Source: Candidatus Phytoplasma melaleucae (GTDB lineage Bacteria > Bacillota_I > Bacilli_A > Acholeplasmatales > Acholeplasmataceae). From it: a stretch of DNA of 64,000 nucleotides. Each line of letters opens with the position of its first letter. Position 1 is the stretch's first letter. The translations under genes and the position numbers were made by a program. The notes under the pieces are model-generated. The model saw nothing but the letters and a program-made list of their open reading frames with translations, was not told where the DNA came from and did no database searches. Below are positions 30,072-39,139 of the stretch, in pieces. The stretch spans positions 45,340 through 109,339 of the forward strand of contig NZ_JAOSID010000001.1 of NCBI RefSeq assembly GCF_030588185.1. The letters run 5' to 3'.

Positions 30072-30902
30072 TTAATTATTATGAGAATTCCAATATTGCA
30101 TTAATCCTTCAGCTATACAATTAAAAGACAAATTAGTTAATATAATAAAAATCATAGGATAAAAAAATAATCTAGGATACATATCAGCATATAATCTATT
30201 CATACTTAACAAAGACCCCCATTCTGGAATAGATGAATCTAACCCTACACCAATAAACCCAAAATAAGAAACTACCAGAATAACACTACTTAAACTTAAA
30301 GTCATTCTTATAAGTAAAGTATTTAATATGTGAGGAAAAACATGTTTTTTTATAATGTAAAAATGACTAGCCCCTAAAGCAAAAGCGTTTTTTACAAAAT
30401 CTTTTTGGGATATTTGAATGGTAGCTGCTTTAATATTTTTAATAAATGTTGGTAGATAACATATACTCAGTACAATAATCAATTGACAAGCCCCTCTGCC
30501 GTAAAATAATACAATTAAAAAAGCTAAAATAAAATCTGGGCAAACAATTAGTAGATCACATATAAAATTAGTTAAAAAGCCAAAAAAACCATGAAAATAA
30601 CCACCTAAAAGCCCTAACACACAACCTAATAATCCACTAATAAAAATAGCACTTACAGATATGTAAAGAGAGGTAGTCATACCTTTAATTATATATTCAA
30701 ATAAGTCATGTCCTATGAAGTCTGTTCCTAACCAATGTTTTTTACTAGAAGGCAAAAAAGATTTATAAGATAAATTGAAAAACTGATTATCAGCAAATAA
30801 AAATAAAGGTAATAGGATATTTAACAACAATAAAAAAAATAGCAAAGATATACCAAATAAAAAGATTTTATTTTTTTGATAAAAATAATTAAATGTTTTC
30901 AA
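30072..30902 (-). CDS. oppC: Oligo/dipeptide ABC transporter permease OppC
   Basis: Second permease subunit, with about six membrane helices. The characteristic segment HWLGTDFIGHDLFEYIIKG near the N-terminus and the EAA-type loop (FVKNAFALGASHFYIIKKHV) are clear, as is IGVGLDSSIPEWGSLL. The start is taken as TTG at 30902 because AGGAG lies eight bases upstream, giving 277 aa. The frame is open to another TTG at 30938 that abuts the oppB stop but has no good ribosome site. Confidence 0.92.
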   Translation of the reverse strand: MKTFNYFYQKNKIFLFGISLLFFLLLLNILLPLFLFADNQFFNLSYKSFLPSSKKHWLGTDFIGHDLFEYIIKGMTTSLYISVSAIFISGLLGCVLGLLGGYFHGFFGFLTNFICDLLIVCPDFILAFLIVLFYGRGACQLIIVLSICYLPTFIKNIKAATIQISQKDFVKNAFALGASHFYIIKKHVFPHILNTLLIRMTLSLSSVILVVSYFGFIGVGLDSSIPEWGSLLSMNRLYADMYPRLFFYPMIFIILTNLSFNCIAEGLMQYWNSHNN

Positions 30903-30938
30903 TATAATGTCTCCTAATAAAAAATATTCTTGTTTCAA

Positions 30939-31877
30939 TCAAGAATACTTCATTTTAACAGTCGGATCCAAACAATAACATAAAAATTCTAGACCAATAT
31001 TAAACAAACTAATCACTATCGATAAAAGTACCACACAACATTGAATAACAGGTAAATCTCTATTATTGAAAGATGTAAAAATCAAACTTCCTAACCCATT
31101 AATATTAAAAATAGACTCTATAATAATAGAGCCACTTAACATAAAACCTAACATTAATCCAATGTGTGTGCAAATGGGAACAAGAGCATTTTTTAACGCA
31201 TGCTTAAATAAAATACGTGTTTCCGATAAGCCCCTAGCACGCGCAGCTAGTATAAAAGGTTGTTCTAAAATATAAATTACACTAGTTCTGGTTACCCTAA
31301 AAATGGGGAAAATTGTGACTAAAGTTAAAGAAAGGATAGGAAGTATTAACGAAAAAGGATCATCTAAACCAGATATTGGTAATAAATTCAAACAAAAACC
31401 AAGAAAATATTGCATACAATACCCTACAATATAACTAGGCAAGGAAATAATTAAAATAGAACACAAAATAAGAATATAATCCATTTTACTATCTTTATAA
31501 AAAGCTGCTATTAACCCTAAAAAAATACCTATTAAAGAAGCAATTAAGCAACTAATAAAAACGATTTGGCAAGTGATTAGGAAAGAAGACCAAAACAACT
31601 CTGTAGATTTAGTATTTCGATTAACATACGAATAACCAAAATCAAATTTATAAAAAACATTTATCACATATTGTTTGAATTGATTTATTAAGGGTTGATC
31701 TAACCCTAATTCTTTTTTCAAGTGAATTCTCTGCTTACTAGTGCTCTTGAGCCCTAATAAAGTTGTAATTGGATCCGAAAATGTTCTCATAGAAAAAAAT
31801 ACGACAACAATAACAATCATAAAAATAAATAAAGTATAAAATATTTTTTTTAACAAAAAACTTAAAAACACCTTCAT
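30939..31877 (-). CDS. oppB: Oligo/dipeptide ABC transporter permease OppB
   Basis: First permease subunit, 312 aa and about six helices. Family features: KKELGLDQPLINQF in the first extracellular loop, the EAA loop LAARARGLSETRILFKHALKNAL, and SGSIIIESIFNINGLG. The start at 31877 (MKVFLSF) is preferred because GAGGG sits nine bases before it; the ATG at 31886 would directly abut that site. It ends in TGA, one of the signs that TGA is a stop in this organism. Confidence 0.93.
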   Translation of the reverse strand: MKVFLSFLLKKIFYTLFIFMIVIVVVFFSMRTFSDPITTLLGLKSTSKQRIHLKKELGLDQPLINQFKQYVINVFYKFDFGYSYVNRNTKSTELFWSSFLITCQIVFISCLIASLIGIFLGLIAAFYKDSKMDYILILCSILIISLPSYIVGYCMQYFLGFCLNLLPISGLDDPFSLILPILSLTLVTIFPIFRVTRTSVIYILEQPFILAARARGLSETRILFKHALKNALVPICTHIGLMLGFMLSGSIIIESIFNINGLGSLIFTSFNNRDLPVIQCCVVLLSIVISLFNIGLEFLCYCLDPTVKMKYS

Positions 31878-31960
31878 TATGAACATCCCTCTTTTTTATA
31901 CTTATTAAACTATCAAGGAACATAAGTAAATATAAGATTAATATTTATACAAAAGTAATT

Positions 31961-33625
31961 TTAATTTTTTATAATGTAACGTAAATCCGCGTTCGCAAAA
32001 GCATCTTCGTTATACATTAATATATTTTTTTTAATAATACGTTTCGTTCTATTAACATGGAAACAAGGAATAAAAGCATATTTTCGCGCTAACTGGAGGT
32101 GGACATCTTTAATCCTTTGCCCATAATTCTCTGAATTAACATCTACATATTTCAAATTTTCTAATTCGTCCCAAATATTTTTATCTTCGCAAAAAGAAAT
32201 ATTATTAACAGCTTCTACATTAACAAAATATTTTGATTTATCACCTTTATTTTGGTTATTAATTTTACCAAAATATAAGTTGAGCAAATGATGAGGATAA
32301 GGATTTTCTAAAAATTCACTAAAGCCTGTTATATCATAATCACCTGAAAAAATTTTCTTCCACGTTTCGCTTTGATCATAATGTTCAATTTTAATCGAAA
32401 AACCCTTTTGTTTTAAAATATCTGCCATTTTTAATATGTATTTATTTGTAACAGAGTTGTGAATATTACTTAATACTACACGTATAGGTTGAGTAGGTTT
32501 TGTTGCATCTGATTGCGAATTATTAGGTGAATCATCTGAATGAACATCATGCAAATACCCTTTTAGACGAGAATCAGAAAAACTATCCACTATGGAATAA
32601 TTATCATCTTCATTCAGTTGATCTAATATATCTTTTTTCACTTCTGGAGTAAAAATTTCACAAATTTTTTCTCGGACTGAAAGGTCTAAAGTTTCACAGT
32701 TTAAAAAAACAGAAAATATATTTAACAAATCACTTTCAAATACTTGTAGTACTTTTTTGTCTACTGTTCTCGCAGTCTGAAGTTGAATATTTTCAGCATT
32801 ATCCTGCATAATATCTATGTTACCTCTAGCTACATTCATATAAAGCGTTTTCGGATTCGGAATATATTCAGATACAATTTTTTTTATATTGCTCATGCGA
32901 TAATCTGCAGCTTTATAATAATCTTCAAAACGTTCTAATTCCACTAAATTTGTTGCCGCATCAAATTTAGTTAGTCTATAAGCGCCTAATCCTATATGTC
33001 TATATTTTTGGTTTGTTCTGATTAAGTCAGAATTCATAATATAAAGTTTACATAAAGCATACAAATTCAAATTATTTTGGTTATTAGCGAACTTAATAAA
33101 GAACTTATATTTATCTTCTGCCGATGGTCTAAAATCTGTAATAAAAGAAGCAAATCCCCCTCCTTTGTTATTATTTAATGTCAAAGTCGCGATAATATCT
33201 TCATTTGTTAATTCTTTTCCGTTATGGAATTTTATACCAGGACATAAATTATATTCAAAATAATTTTCTAATTCGCCGGCAGTAATCGGATTTTGCGGTA
33301 TTTCATGAACAAGTGCTGGTGTAAAAGTTATATTATATTGTCCCTCTGTTTTAGGCATATCATACTTGATTAAAGTCTCGTGTATAAGTTTTTTAATATT
33401 CTCGTTAGTGACTAAATTGTTTCCTTCGCCGTATAATCCAAGACTTTCTTGAATAAATCGTTGTCTACCTATAAATAATGTATTTTTTTGTATTTCGCGT
33501 ATTTTTTTGGATTCTTGATTTATAAAAGGAAGTTTTCGATCTATTAAAAAGAATATTATGGCCAAACAAATAACAAAAGATACTATTACAACTATTATAT
33601 TTTTTTTACTTCTCCAATTTATCAT
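31961..33625 (-). CDS. oppA: Peptide ABC transporter substrate-binding protein OppA
   Basis: Extracellular solute-binding protein family 5, 554 aa. An N-terminal membrane segment (about residues 10-28) anchors it outside the cell. There is no lipobox cysteine in the usual place. LCPGIKFHNGKELTNEDIIATL is the family 5 signature region, with YRLTKFD and GDYDITGFSEF further on. It heads oppABCFD. Phytoplasmas lack most amino-acid synthesis, so imported peptides are a likely main nitrogen source. Confidence 0.92.
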   Translation of the reverse strand: MINWRSKKNIIVVIVSFVICLAIIFFLIDRKLPFINQESKKIREIQKNTLFIGRQRFIQESLGLYGEGNNLVTNENIKKLIHETLIKYDMPKTEGQYNITFTPALVHEIPQNPITAGELENYFEYNLCPGIKFHNGKELTNEDIIATLTLNNNKGGGFASFITDFRPSAEDKYKFFIKFANNQNNLNLYALCKLYIMNSDLIRTNQKYRHIGLGAYRLTKFDAATNLVELERFEDYYKAADYRMSNIKKIVSEYIPNPKTLYMNVARGNIDIMQDNAENIQLQTARTVDKKVLQVFESDLLNIFSVFLNCETLDLSVREKICEIFTPEVKKDILDQLNEDDNYSIVDSFSDSRLKGYLHDVHSDDSPNNSQSDATKPTQPIRVVLSNIHNSVTNKYILKMADILKQKGFSIKIEHYDQSETWKKIFSGDYDITGFSEFLENPYPHHLLNLYFGKINNQNKGDKSKYFVNVEAVNNISFCEDKNIWDELENLKYVDVNSENYGQRIKDVHLQLARKYAFIPCFHVNRTKRIIKKNILMYNEDAFANADLRYIIKN

Positions 33626-34091
33626 CTAAAAACTCTCTTTCTTTAAAATCATTTTTATTTTTATGTCATAATAATTTATTTTTTTGATAAATTAATTTGA
33701 TAAAAATAGTTATAGCGATTATAACATATTATTTTGACAAAATAAACCCCCTTTTTTTCTAAATATCTGAAAAAATTTGAATATGTTATTATATTTGCTA
33801 AAATTAGGATAGAATATATCGTAAATCTATTGATATTAGAGAAATTAAAGAATAACAAATGACTCTCTGATATTGTTTTAAATTTAACTACCCATAAATA
33901 TTTTGGGTTCATAAGAGTCTAAATAATATAAGATAAAAATTTTGCTAGCTAGGACAATAATTAAAATGAATATTATCAGAATTAGTGATATCATAAAAAA
34001 AATTAATTTGTTTGTAAAATAGAGAATTCAAAAATAATACTAGCTACAAAAAATCATTATATATCATAACATCAGGACACTTCATTTACTT
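33626..34091. other. Spacer between the JetA-like gene and oppA
   Basis: About 470 bases carrying the probable opp promoter. A 78-codon open frame (33676-33912) has no family resemblance and no ribosome site. I looked here for JetB/JetC/JetD remnants downstream of the JetA-like gene and saw none. Confidence 0.45.
33718..33726 (-). promoter_or_regulatory. Probable opp operon promoter (extended -10)
   Basis: Minus-strand TGTTATAAT, a TGn-extended perfect -10 box about 90 bases before the oppA start. The -35 region is poor, as extended -10 promoters allow. The sequence AATATGTTATAAT also occurs in the promoter before the secreted-protein gene at 51.2 kb. Confidence 0.5.
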
Positions 34092-35465
34092 TTAAAATCT
34101 CAAAATTAAAAAATTTGAAAAAGTTATTTGATTACAAGTTACTTTTTGGTTTAATAATCGAATTTGATAAACATTATTTTTTTTGGCAGTTTGAGAGTAA
34201 AGAAAAATCAACATTAACTGAGATATTCTTTGCTGTGTATTCAAAACAATATCAGAAGCTTTATAAGGATTTCTTTGGTTTAAAAGTTTTTTTACAAAAA
34301 GTTCAATATTCGATTTAGTATAAAAAAGATCTTTATTCAACAAAGAATTTTTTTTTTGCTCAAGACGATATTGAGACTGTGTTGGAATCATTTTAAGCGG
34401 AGGTGTGATAATGCTTCGTTTTTCTCTGCGAGGTTTATAAAAAGAAAATTGATCTAAATTTCTTATCTGGTAAAGATTAAATAAGTTATTATATTCTTGT
34501 GTTATACTAAGGATTATTTTAATTCCATAATTTAAAAGATTCTGTATATTTTTCTTATTATCATAAAATAGGATTTTTTGGCAAACTATTTGAAGATACT
34601 GTTCATTTTTTCTATCTATAACTTCTATAAGTTTGTCTGCTATTTTTAAGTTATCTTCCATTTCTTGAATTTGTCTTACAATAACTACAACATTTTCTTT
34701 TGCATTTCTTTTATTAATTTCACTCAACTGTTCACTAAGTAGTTGCATATAGAAATCTTTTGTACGAATTTTTTTTAAAAACAAATTAATCTTGCCGCGA
34801 TATTTAAAAAAATTATCTGCAGTTTTTAACAAATAATAAGAAGAATCAAAAAAATTTTTTTTGTAATCCAATAATAATTGTTGGAGAATATTATTAATGT
34901 TAATATCGAAATTAGCATGTAATAATTGATAATAAAAACGGTAGATATTAGCTTGTAAAATTCTTAATTTGATTAAAAGATTCTGTGTTTTAACAACAGC
35001 TTCATGGAAATTAGCATAATTCTTTTCCATTAAAAAAAGTCTCAAAAGAGAATAAATACTATAAATATTACCAATAGATTCTGGCTTGACTTGGCGAAGA
35101 GTTTTTTTAAAAAAATGAATCATTTCTAAACTATAATCAAATAAAATCAAATAACTAGTATTATAATTAAATCTTTCTTCTCCCAACCAACCATTTCTTT
35201 TTAATAAAGTAATAATTTTAGATGCTTTTTGATAATGATTAATCGTCATTTGTTGATTTGTTTCTTCTTCAATTAAGACTTTATTTTTATCATTAAAATA
35301 TTTTTCTAAGCTTGTTAACGCTAAGTTTTTATTAATATAAGTATTATGATCTTCTTTAGATAGATAATCTAAAATCAAAAGACAATCTATATAAATATCC
35401 TTATTAGGAGAAGATAATAATGTAAAAAAATTAGATGGTAAAATTTCAAATAACGAATGAGACAT
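34092..35465 (-). CDS. JetA-like (DUF5716, Wadjet kleisin-type) protein without its partners
   Basis: A 457-aa soluble protein. The N-terminus FEILPSNFFTLLSSPNKDIY and the following IDCLLIL match my memory of the JetA/DUF5716 family, the MukF-like kleisin of the Wadjet (JetABCD) complex that destroys plasmids. Later family-like stretches are ASKIITLLKRNGWLGEE (winged-helix region), YSIYSLLRLF, KNLIKLR-type helices, and a C-terminal EQKKNSLLNKDLFY ... NPYKASDIVLN region. Wadjet needs the SMC-like JetC, JetB and the nuclease JetD, and none is in the neighbourhood. It may be a remnant, or a kleisin with another partner. It is monocistronic and divergent from the nitroreductase gene. Confidence 0.65.
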   Translation of the reverse strand: MSHSLFEILPSNFFTLLSSPNKDIYIDCLLILDYLSKEDHNTYINKNLALTSLEKYFNDKNKVLIEEETNQQMTINHYQKASKIITLLKRNGWLGEERFNYNTSYLILFDYSLEMIHFFKKTLRQVKPESIGNIYSIYSLLRLFLMEKNYANFHEAVVKTQNLLIKLRILQANIYRFYYQLLHANFDININNILQQLLLDYKKNFFDSSYYLLKTADNFFKYRGKINLFLKKIRTKDFYMQLLSEQLSEINKRNAKENVVVIVRQIQEMEDNLKIADKLIEVIDRKNEQYLQIVCQKILFYDNKKNIQNLLNYGIKIILSITQEYNNLFNLYQIRNLDQFSFYKPRREKRSIITPPLKMIPTQSQYRLEQKKNSLLNKDLFYTKSNIELFVKKLLNQRNPYKASDIVLNTQQRISQLMLIFLYSQTAKKNNVYQIRLLNQKVTCNQITFSNFLILRF

Positions 35466-35629
35466 AAAATTCTATTATTACCCTTACATAACTGCTAATT
35501 AAGTAAAATATTCTTTTATTTTTTTCAATGAAATCGAAATTTGTTAAAATACATTGTCTCATATACTTTTTTTATTTTTATGAACTTAAAAAAATAAAAG
35601 AATATTTTATCAGAGGAAAATAAATACAT

Positions 35630-36241
35630 ATGAAAATAAAAACTATTAGAAGATTTGAAAAAAATCATAAAATTACTAAAAATACTTGGATGCAAATATT
35701 TGAAAGTATACGTTACACTCCTTCTTCTTTTGACCTACAACCATGGCATTTTTTTATTATACAAAAAAAGAAGAACAAAAAAAAATTAAAAACTTGCTTA
35801 ATAGGGAATGAAACACAATTATTAACTAGTTCTGCCATGATTTTGCTTTGCGGCAATCTCTGTAAAAAAGAAAATAGCGCACATATTTATCAAAAAAAAT
35901 TGTTTCATAATGAGATTACTAAAGAACAACAAAAAATGATTCTCGAACAAATATATAAAACTTATGATTCTTTAAATCCTTATAAACTTAAAAACGAAAT
36001 TTTTTTTGAATGTGGACTAATAGCTGCCAATTTTGTCTTAGAATTACAAAAATCAGATTATAATGCTTGTTTTATTGGTGGATGTCAATTTGAAAAAATA
36101 AATAGTTTGTTTGATATTCCACCAAAATATACTCCTATTATTTTAATTGCTGTAGGAAAAGAAGATACAAATGCAAATTTAAATATGAGCAAATTACCCT
36201 CATTTAAATTGCCGCCTAAAAATTTTATTTCTTTTCTATAA
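35630..36241 (+). CDS. Nitroreductase-family FMN oxidoreductase
   Basis: A 203-aa protein of the NfsA/NfsB-type fold. The N-terminal RRFEKNHKI, the ESIRYTPSSFDLQPWHFFII segment (FMN-contacting Arg, Ser, Pro-Trp) and the C-terminal PIILIAVGKED are diagnostic. Substrate is not predictable; members reduce quinones, flavins or nitro compounds with NAD(P)H. GAGGAAA precedes the ATG. Alone on the plus strand between the JetA-like gene and ssrA. Confidence 0.85.
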   Translation: MKIKTIRRFEKNHKITKNTWMQIFESIRYTPSSFDLQPWHFFIIQKKKNKKKLKTCLIGNETQLLTSSAMILLCGNLCKKENSAHIYQKKLFHNEITKEQQKMILEQIYKTYDSLNPYKLKNEIFFECGLIAANFVLELQKSDYNACFIGGCQFEKINSLFDIPPKYTPIILIAVGKEDTNANLNMSKLPSFKLPPKNFISFL

Positions 36242-36404
36242 CCTATCGAAATTAAAAAAATATTAAGTCATAATATAGGTTTTTATAATTTTATTTAAAT
36301 GATTTTTTTAATTTCAAATGATTATTATTTAATGATCCTATTTATAAACATTAAAACAACTAGTATTATATTTTGTATTTGTAATTGAAAAATATAATAA
36401 AGTT

Positions 36405-36982
36405 TGGTGGAGATGAGGGGATTCGAACCCCTGTACAAAGTTAATTAACTTTATTTACTATACATATTTATTTTGTTTTAATCAAAAACAAACAAAAATA
36501 AGATAGATATTCAATAATGTTCGAAACAAGTTCATAAAACATTATTTATTTTGTTTATTCCTTAAAAAGGAATTTTTATTATAAAATAAACACTTGAAAA
36601 TATAATTCAAATTTTTCTTTTATAAAATATTATATTTAAGTTTTTTGTTAAAGTCAGAAATTAAAAAATTGATTATTTAATTTAATAACTATTCTTTTAA
36701 AGAAACATATTCAATAGAAATGCTTCTGACTTAAAATAATTATCAATAATCAAAAAAAGTATTTTATCTCGCTTTAATTATAAAACGACTATTAACAAAC
36801 CGCTGCTGTTAAAGCTGGCGAAACAAAAGGAGAGTACATGTAATCTCTACTGCCCTTTTGTGATTGGTTAATGTCGATATCTTTTTCTTTGCCATTTATT
36901 TATGACCTCGAACGTTTTTACTTGCGTAACCAAGATATGATAAATAAAATCTTTTAACTTTGGCGAAACCAAAAACATCCCC
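36405..36982 (-). ncRNA. ssrA: Transfer-messenger RNA (tmRNA)
   Basis: Rescues ribosomes stalled on broken mRNA, together with SmpB (encoded at 61.2 kb). The 5' end GGGGATG (36976-36982) pairs with CATCTCC before discriminator A and an encoded CCA (36405-36407), with the G-U third pair of an alanine acceptor. The T arm is GGGGTTCGAATCCCC. The resume codon is most likely GGC at 36891-36893, in the AATGGCAAAG context seen in other Firmicutes tmRNAs. The frame then runs 33 codons to TAA at 36792-36794, starting GKEKDIDINQ and ending SPALTAAVC. At 578 nt the RNA is long. A TAAAAT -10 box (36989-36994) lies just before the 5' end. Confidence 0.9.
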
Positions 36983-37139
36983 AAGGCTATTTTAGCTTAA
37001 AAGGAATAAAAATAAATAACAAATAAGATTAAAAATCCAAATATTGTAACTGATTTTATTATTTATCCAGTTTAATTACAGTTTAAATCAAAAATCGCAC
37101 GTAATCAATTTTTATTTGTATATAAAATAACATAAATAC

Positions 37140-37466
37140 TTATCCATAAAAGGGTATATCAATCATGTTATCAGTAGGTAATATAGATGATAAATACCCT
37201 TTAGTCCAATAATTTAACTTATTTATTATTTTTTGAATTAATTCAAGCCATTTATGAAGAAACTTATCATATAAAGTTAATTTTGGGCTTAAAAAAGAAA
37301 ATGACTTTGGAAAACTAGATGAAACATTTTTACTAATAGGTAACATTTTATATTGATATAAATTTTCTTGTTCTAAAGCTTTTTTATATAAGATAGCACC
37401 TGCCGTAGCTACTACAAAATTAAAAACACAAAAAAACAACAAATTGAGGAAAAATTTTAAAGACAT
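37140..37466 (-). CDS. Small anchored hypothetical protein
   Basis: 108 aa, not recognised. The N-terminus MSLKFFLNLLFFCVFNFVVA is a hydrophobic signal/anchor of about 20 residues, possibly cleaved after VVATAGA. The remainder is moderately basic, with aromatic residues and no cysteine after the leader. It could be a small secreted protein, which in phytoplasmas would make it a candidate effector, but there is no specific evidence. It lies between ssrA and the NADH oxidase gene on the same strand as both. Confidence 0.5.
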   Translation of the reverse strand: MSLKFFLNLLFFCVFNFVVATAGAILYKKALEQENLYQYKMLPISKNVSSSFPKSFSFLSPKLTLYDKFLHKWLELIQKIINKLNYWTKGYLSSILPTDNMIDIPFYG

Positions 37467-37565
37467 AGTATTGTTTTTTTATATAAACTCCTTCATTTTT
37501 TTATTTACTTACAAACTAGACATGAAATTAACTTTTTTATAGAATGTAAAAATTCTTTTCTTATA

Positions 37566-38903
37566 TTAAACAGTAATAACTTTTAAAGCAGCTAAATTAA
37601 ATAAACTAAATGGTTTGTTATAATGAGGATTGAAAAAAGAATCTATAAAAGCTAAATCTTGCATAGTCATTTTTTGTTGTATGCATAAACTTAAAGTGTT
37701 AATTTGTTCTAATACATTAGCAGTAGATAATATTTGCCCTCCCAAAATTTGTTGAGAGTCTTTATTAAAAACTACTTTAAACAATACAGAATTATATTCT
37801 GGCATAAATTCAGGTTGATCAGCATCTTTTACTATTGTTGTCCCATAGTTAATACCTAGTTGTTTAGCCATATATTCAGTCATTCCGGTAGAAGCAATAT
37901 TTAAATCATAAATTTTAATAGCGCTAGTTCCTTGAGTACCCAAATATTTAAATTTGTTTTCTTTAATATTCAATCCTATGATTGTACCTGTTTTAACAGC
38001 ATTAGTAGCTAATGGAATATATTTATTCTCTTTAGTGGGATTATATAAAACACTAATACAATCACCACAAGCATATACATCTTTATTAGAGGTTTGTAAA
38101 AATTCATTAACTACTAACGCACCATTGCTGGTAGTTTCTAAACAATTGTTTACAATTTTAGTATTTGGCGCAAAACTAATACATAAAATCACCATTTCAG
38201 TTTCGAAAACATTTTGATTGGTTTTTACACAAGTGATTAAATCATCTGTAGTTTCTAATTGACTAAGTTTTTGGCCTAAAGCCAACTTAACATTATGTTT
38301 TCTGAATTTATCTTCAGCTAAAGTAGTAAATTCTTCATCTAAATATTTAAACATAATTCTTGGTTCAGCATCTATTAAAACAACTTCTTTGTCTTGTAAC
38401 GAAAAAGCTTCAGCCAATTCTACTCCAATGTAACCAGCTCCTATAATTGTAATTTTTTTTACATTAGCAGCATATTTAATAATATTATTAGCATGCTCAA
38501 AATTCTTACATAAGAATAGATTTTTTGATTCTATTCCTTCTATTTTTGGAATAACAGGCCAAGACCCTGTAGATAATATTAATTTATCGAAAGAATCAAC
38601 GAATTCTTGTTTATTTTCTAAATTTTTAACTAAAATTTCTTTTTTATCAAAATCTATGTGTAAAACTTCATGTTTTAAATAAACATTAGCTCCCATTTGA
38701 GATAATTCCTCCGGATTAGAATAAAATAAACCTCTTTTGTCTTGTACCACCCCACCAACATATAAAGCTATCCCGCATGATAAAAAAGATATATTATTGT
38801 TTTTTTCATAAACAGAGATTGCAACATCGTCTCCGTAATTTTTTTTAATAACCTTAACAGCAGCAGTTCCGGAATGAGTACAACCTACAACAATAACTTT
38901 CAT
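37566..38903 (-). CDS. nox: NADH oxidase / CoA-disulfide reductase family flavoprotein
   Basis: FAD- and NAD(P)H-dependent oxidoreductase with a single redox cysteine. The start at 38903 (MKVIVVGCTHSGTAAV) gives the FAD-binding beta-alpha-beta fold at the N-terminus, with AGGTG upstream; the longer open frame adds a hydrophobic stretch that does not belong. Catalytic Cys43 is in ISFLSCGIALYVGG, the NAD-binding fold in ITIIGAGYIGVELAEA, and VYACGDCI is the second FAD motif. Product 445 aa. In a fermenting cell it would reoxidise NADH using oxygen; CoA-disulfide reduction is the alternative. Confidence 0.9.
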   Translation of the reverse strand: MKVIVVGCTHSGTAAVKVIKKNYGDDVAISVYEKNNNISFLSCGIALYVGGVVQDKRGLFYSNPEELSQMGANVYLKHEVLHIDFDKKEILVKNLENKQEFVDSFDKLILSTGSWPVIPKIEGIESKNLFLCKNFEHANNIIKYAANVKKITIIGAGYIGVELAEAFSLQDKEVVLIDAEPRIMFKYLDEEFTTLAEDKFRKHNVKLALGQKLSQLETTDDLITCVKTNQNVFETEMVILCISFAPNTKIVNNCLETTSNGALVVNEFLQTSNKDVYACGDCISVLYNPTKENKYIPLATNAVKTGTIIGLNIKENKFKYLGTQGTSAIKIYDLNIASTGMTEYMAKQLGINYGTTIVKDADQPEFMPEYNSVLFKVVFNKDSQQILGGQILSTANVLEQINTLSLCIQQKMTMQDLAFIDSFFNPHYNKPFSLFNLAALKVITV

Positions 38904-39139
38904 TGTCACACCTACTTTCTTATTATTTTTTATGTTAAGCAGAAATATTTTTACTAATAAAATAATGTTTTGAAAATATAAAAAAACCAAGTTCTCTCAA
39001 ATTATTGATAAATATAATCAGAATTAAGAAATTCTTACACACACTTATTATAACATAATCAAAATCAATTAAAAAGTTATAACTAGAAAAGTCGGAATGA
39101 AAATAATTATGAATGAATAACTGAAATTAAAGAAATGCC

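Noticed and set aside
33676..33912. 78-codon open frame before oppA
   Set aside because: No ribosome site, no family resemblance, and it overlaps the opp promoter region; AT-rich chance frame.
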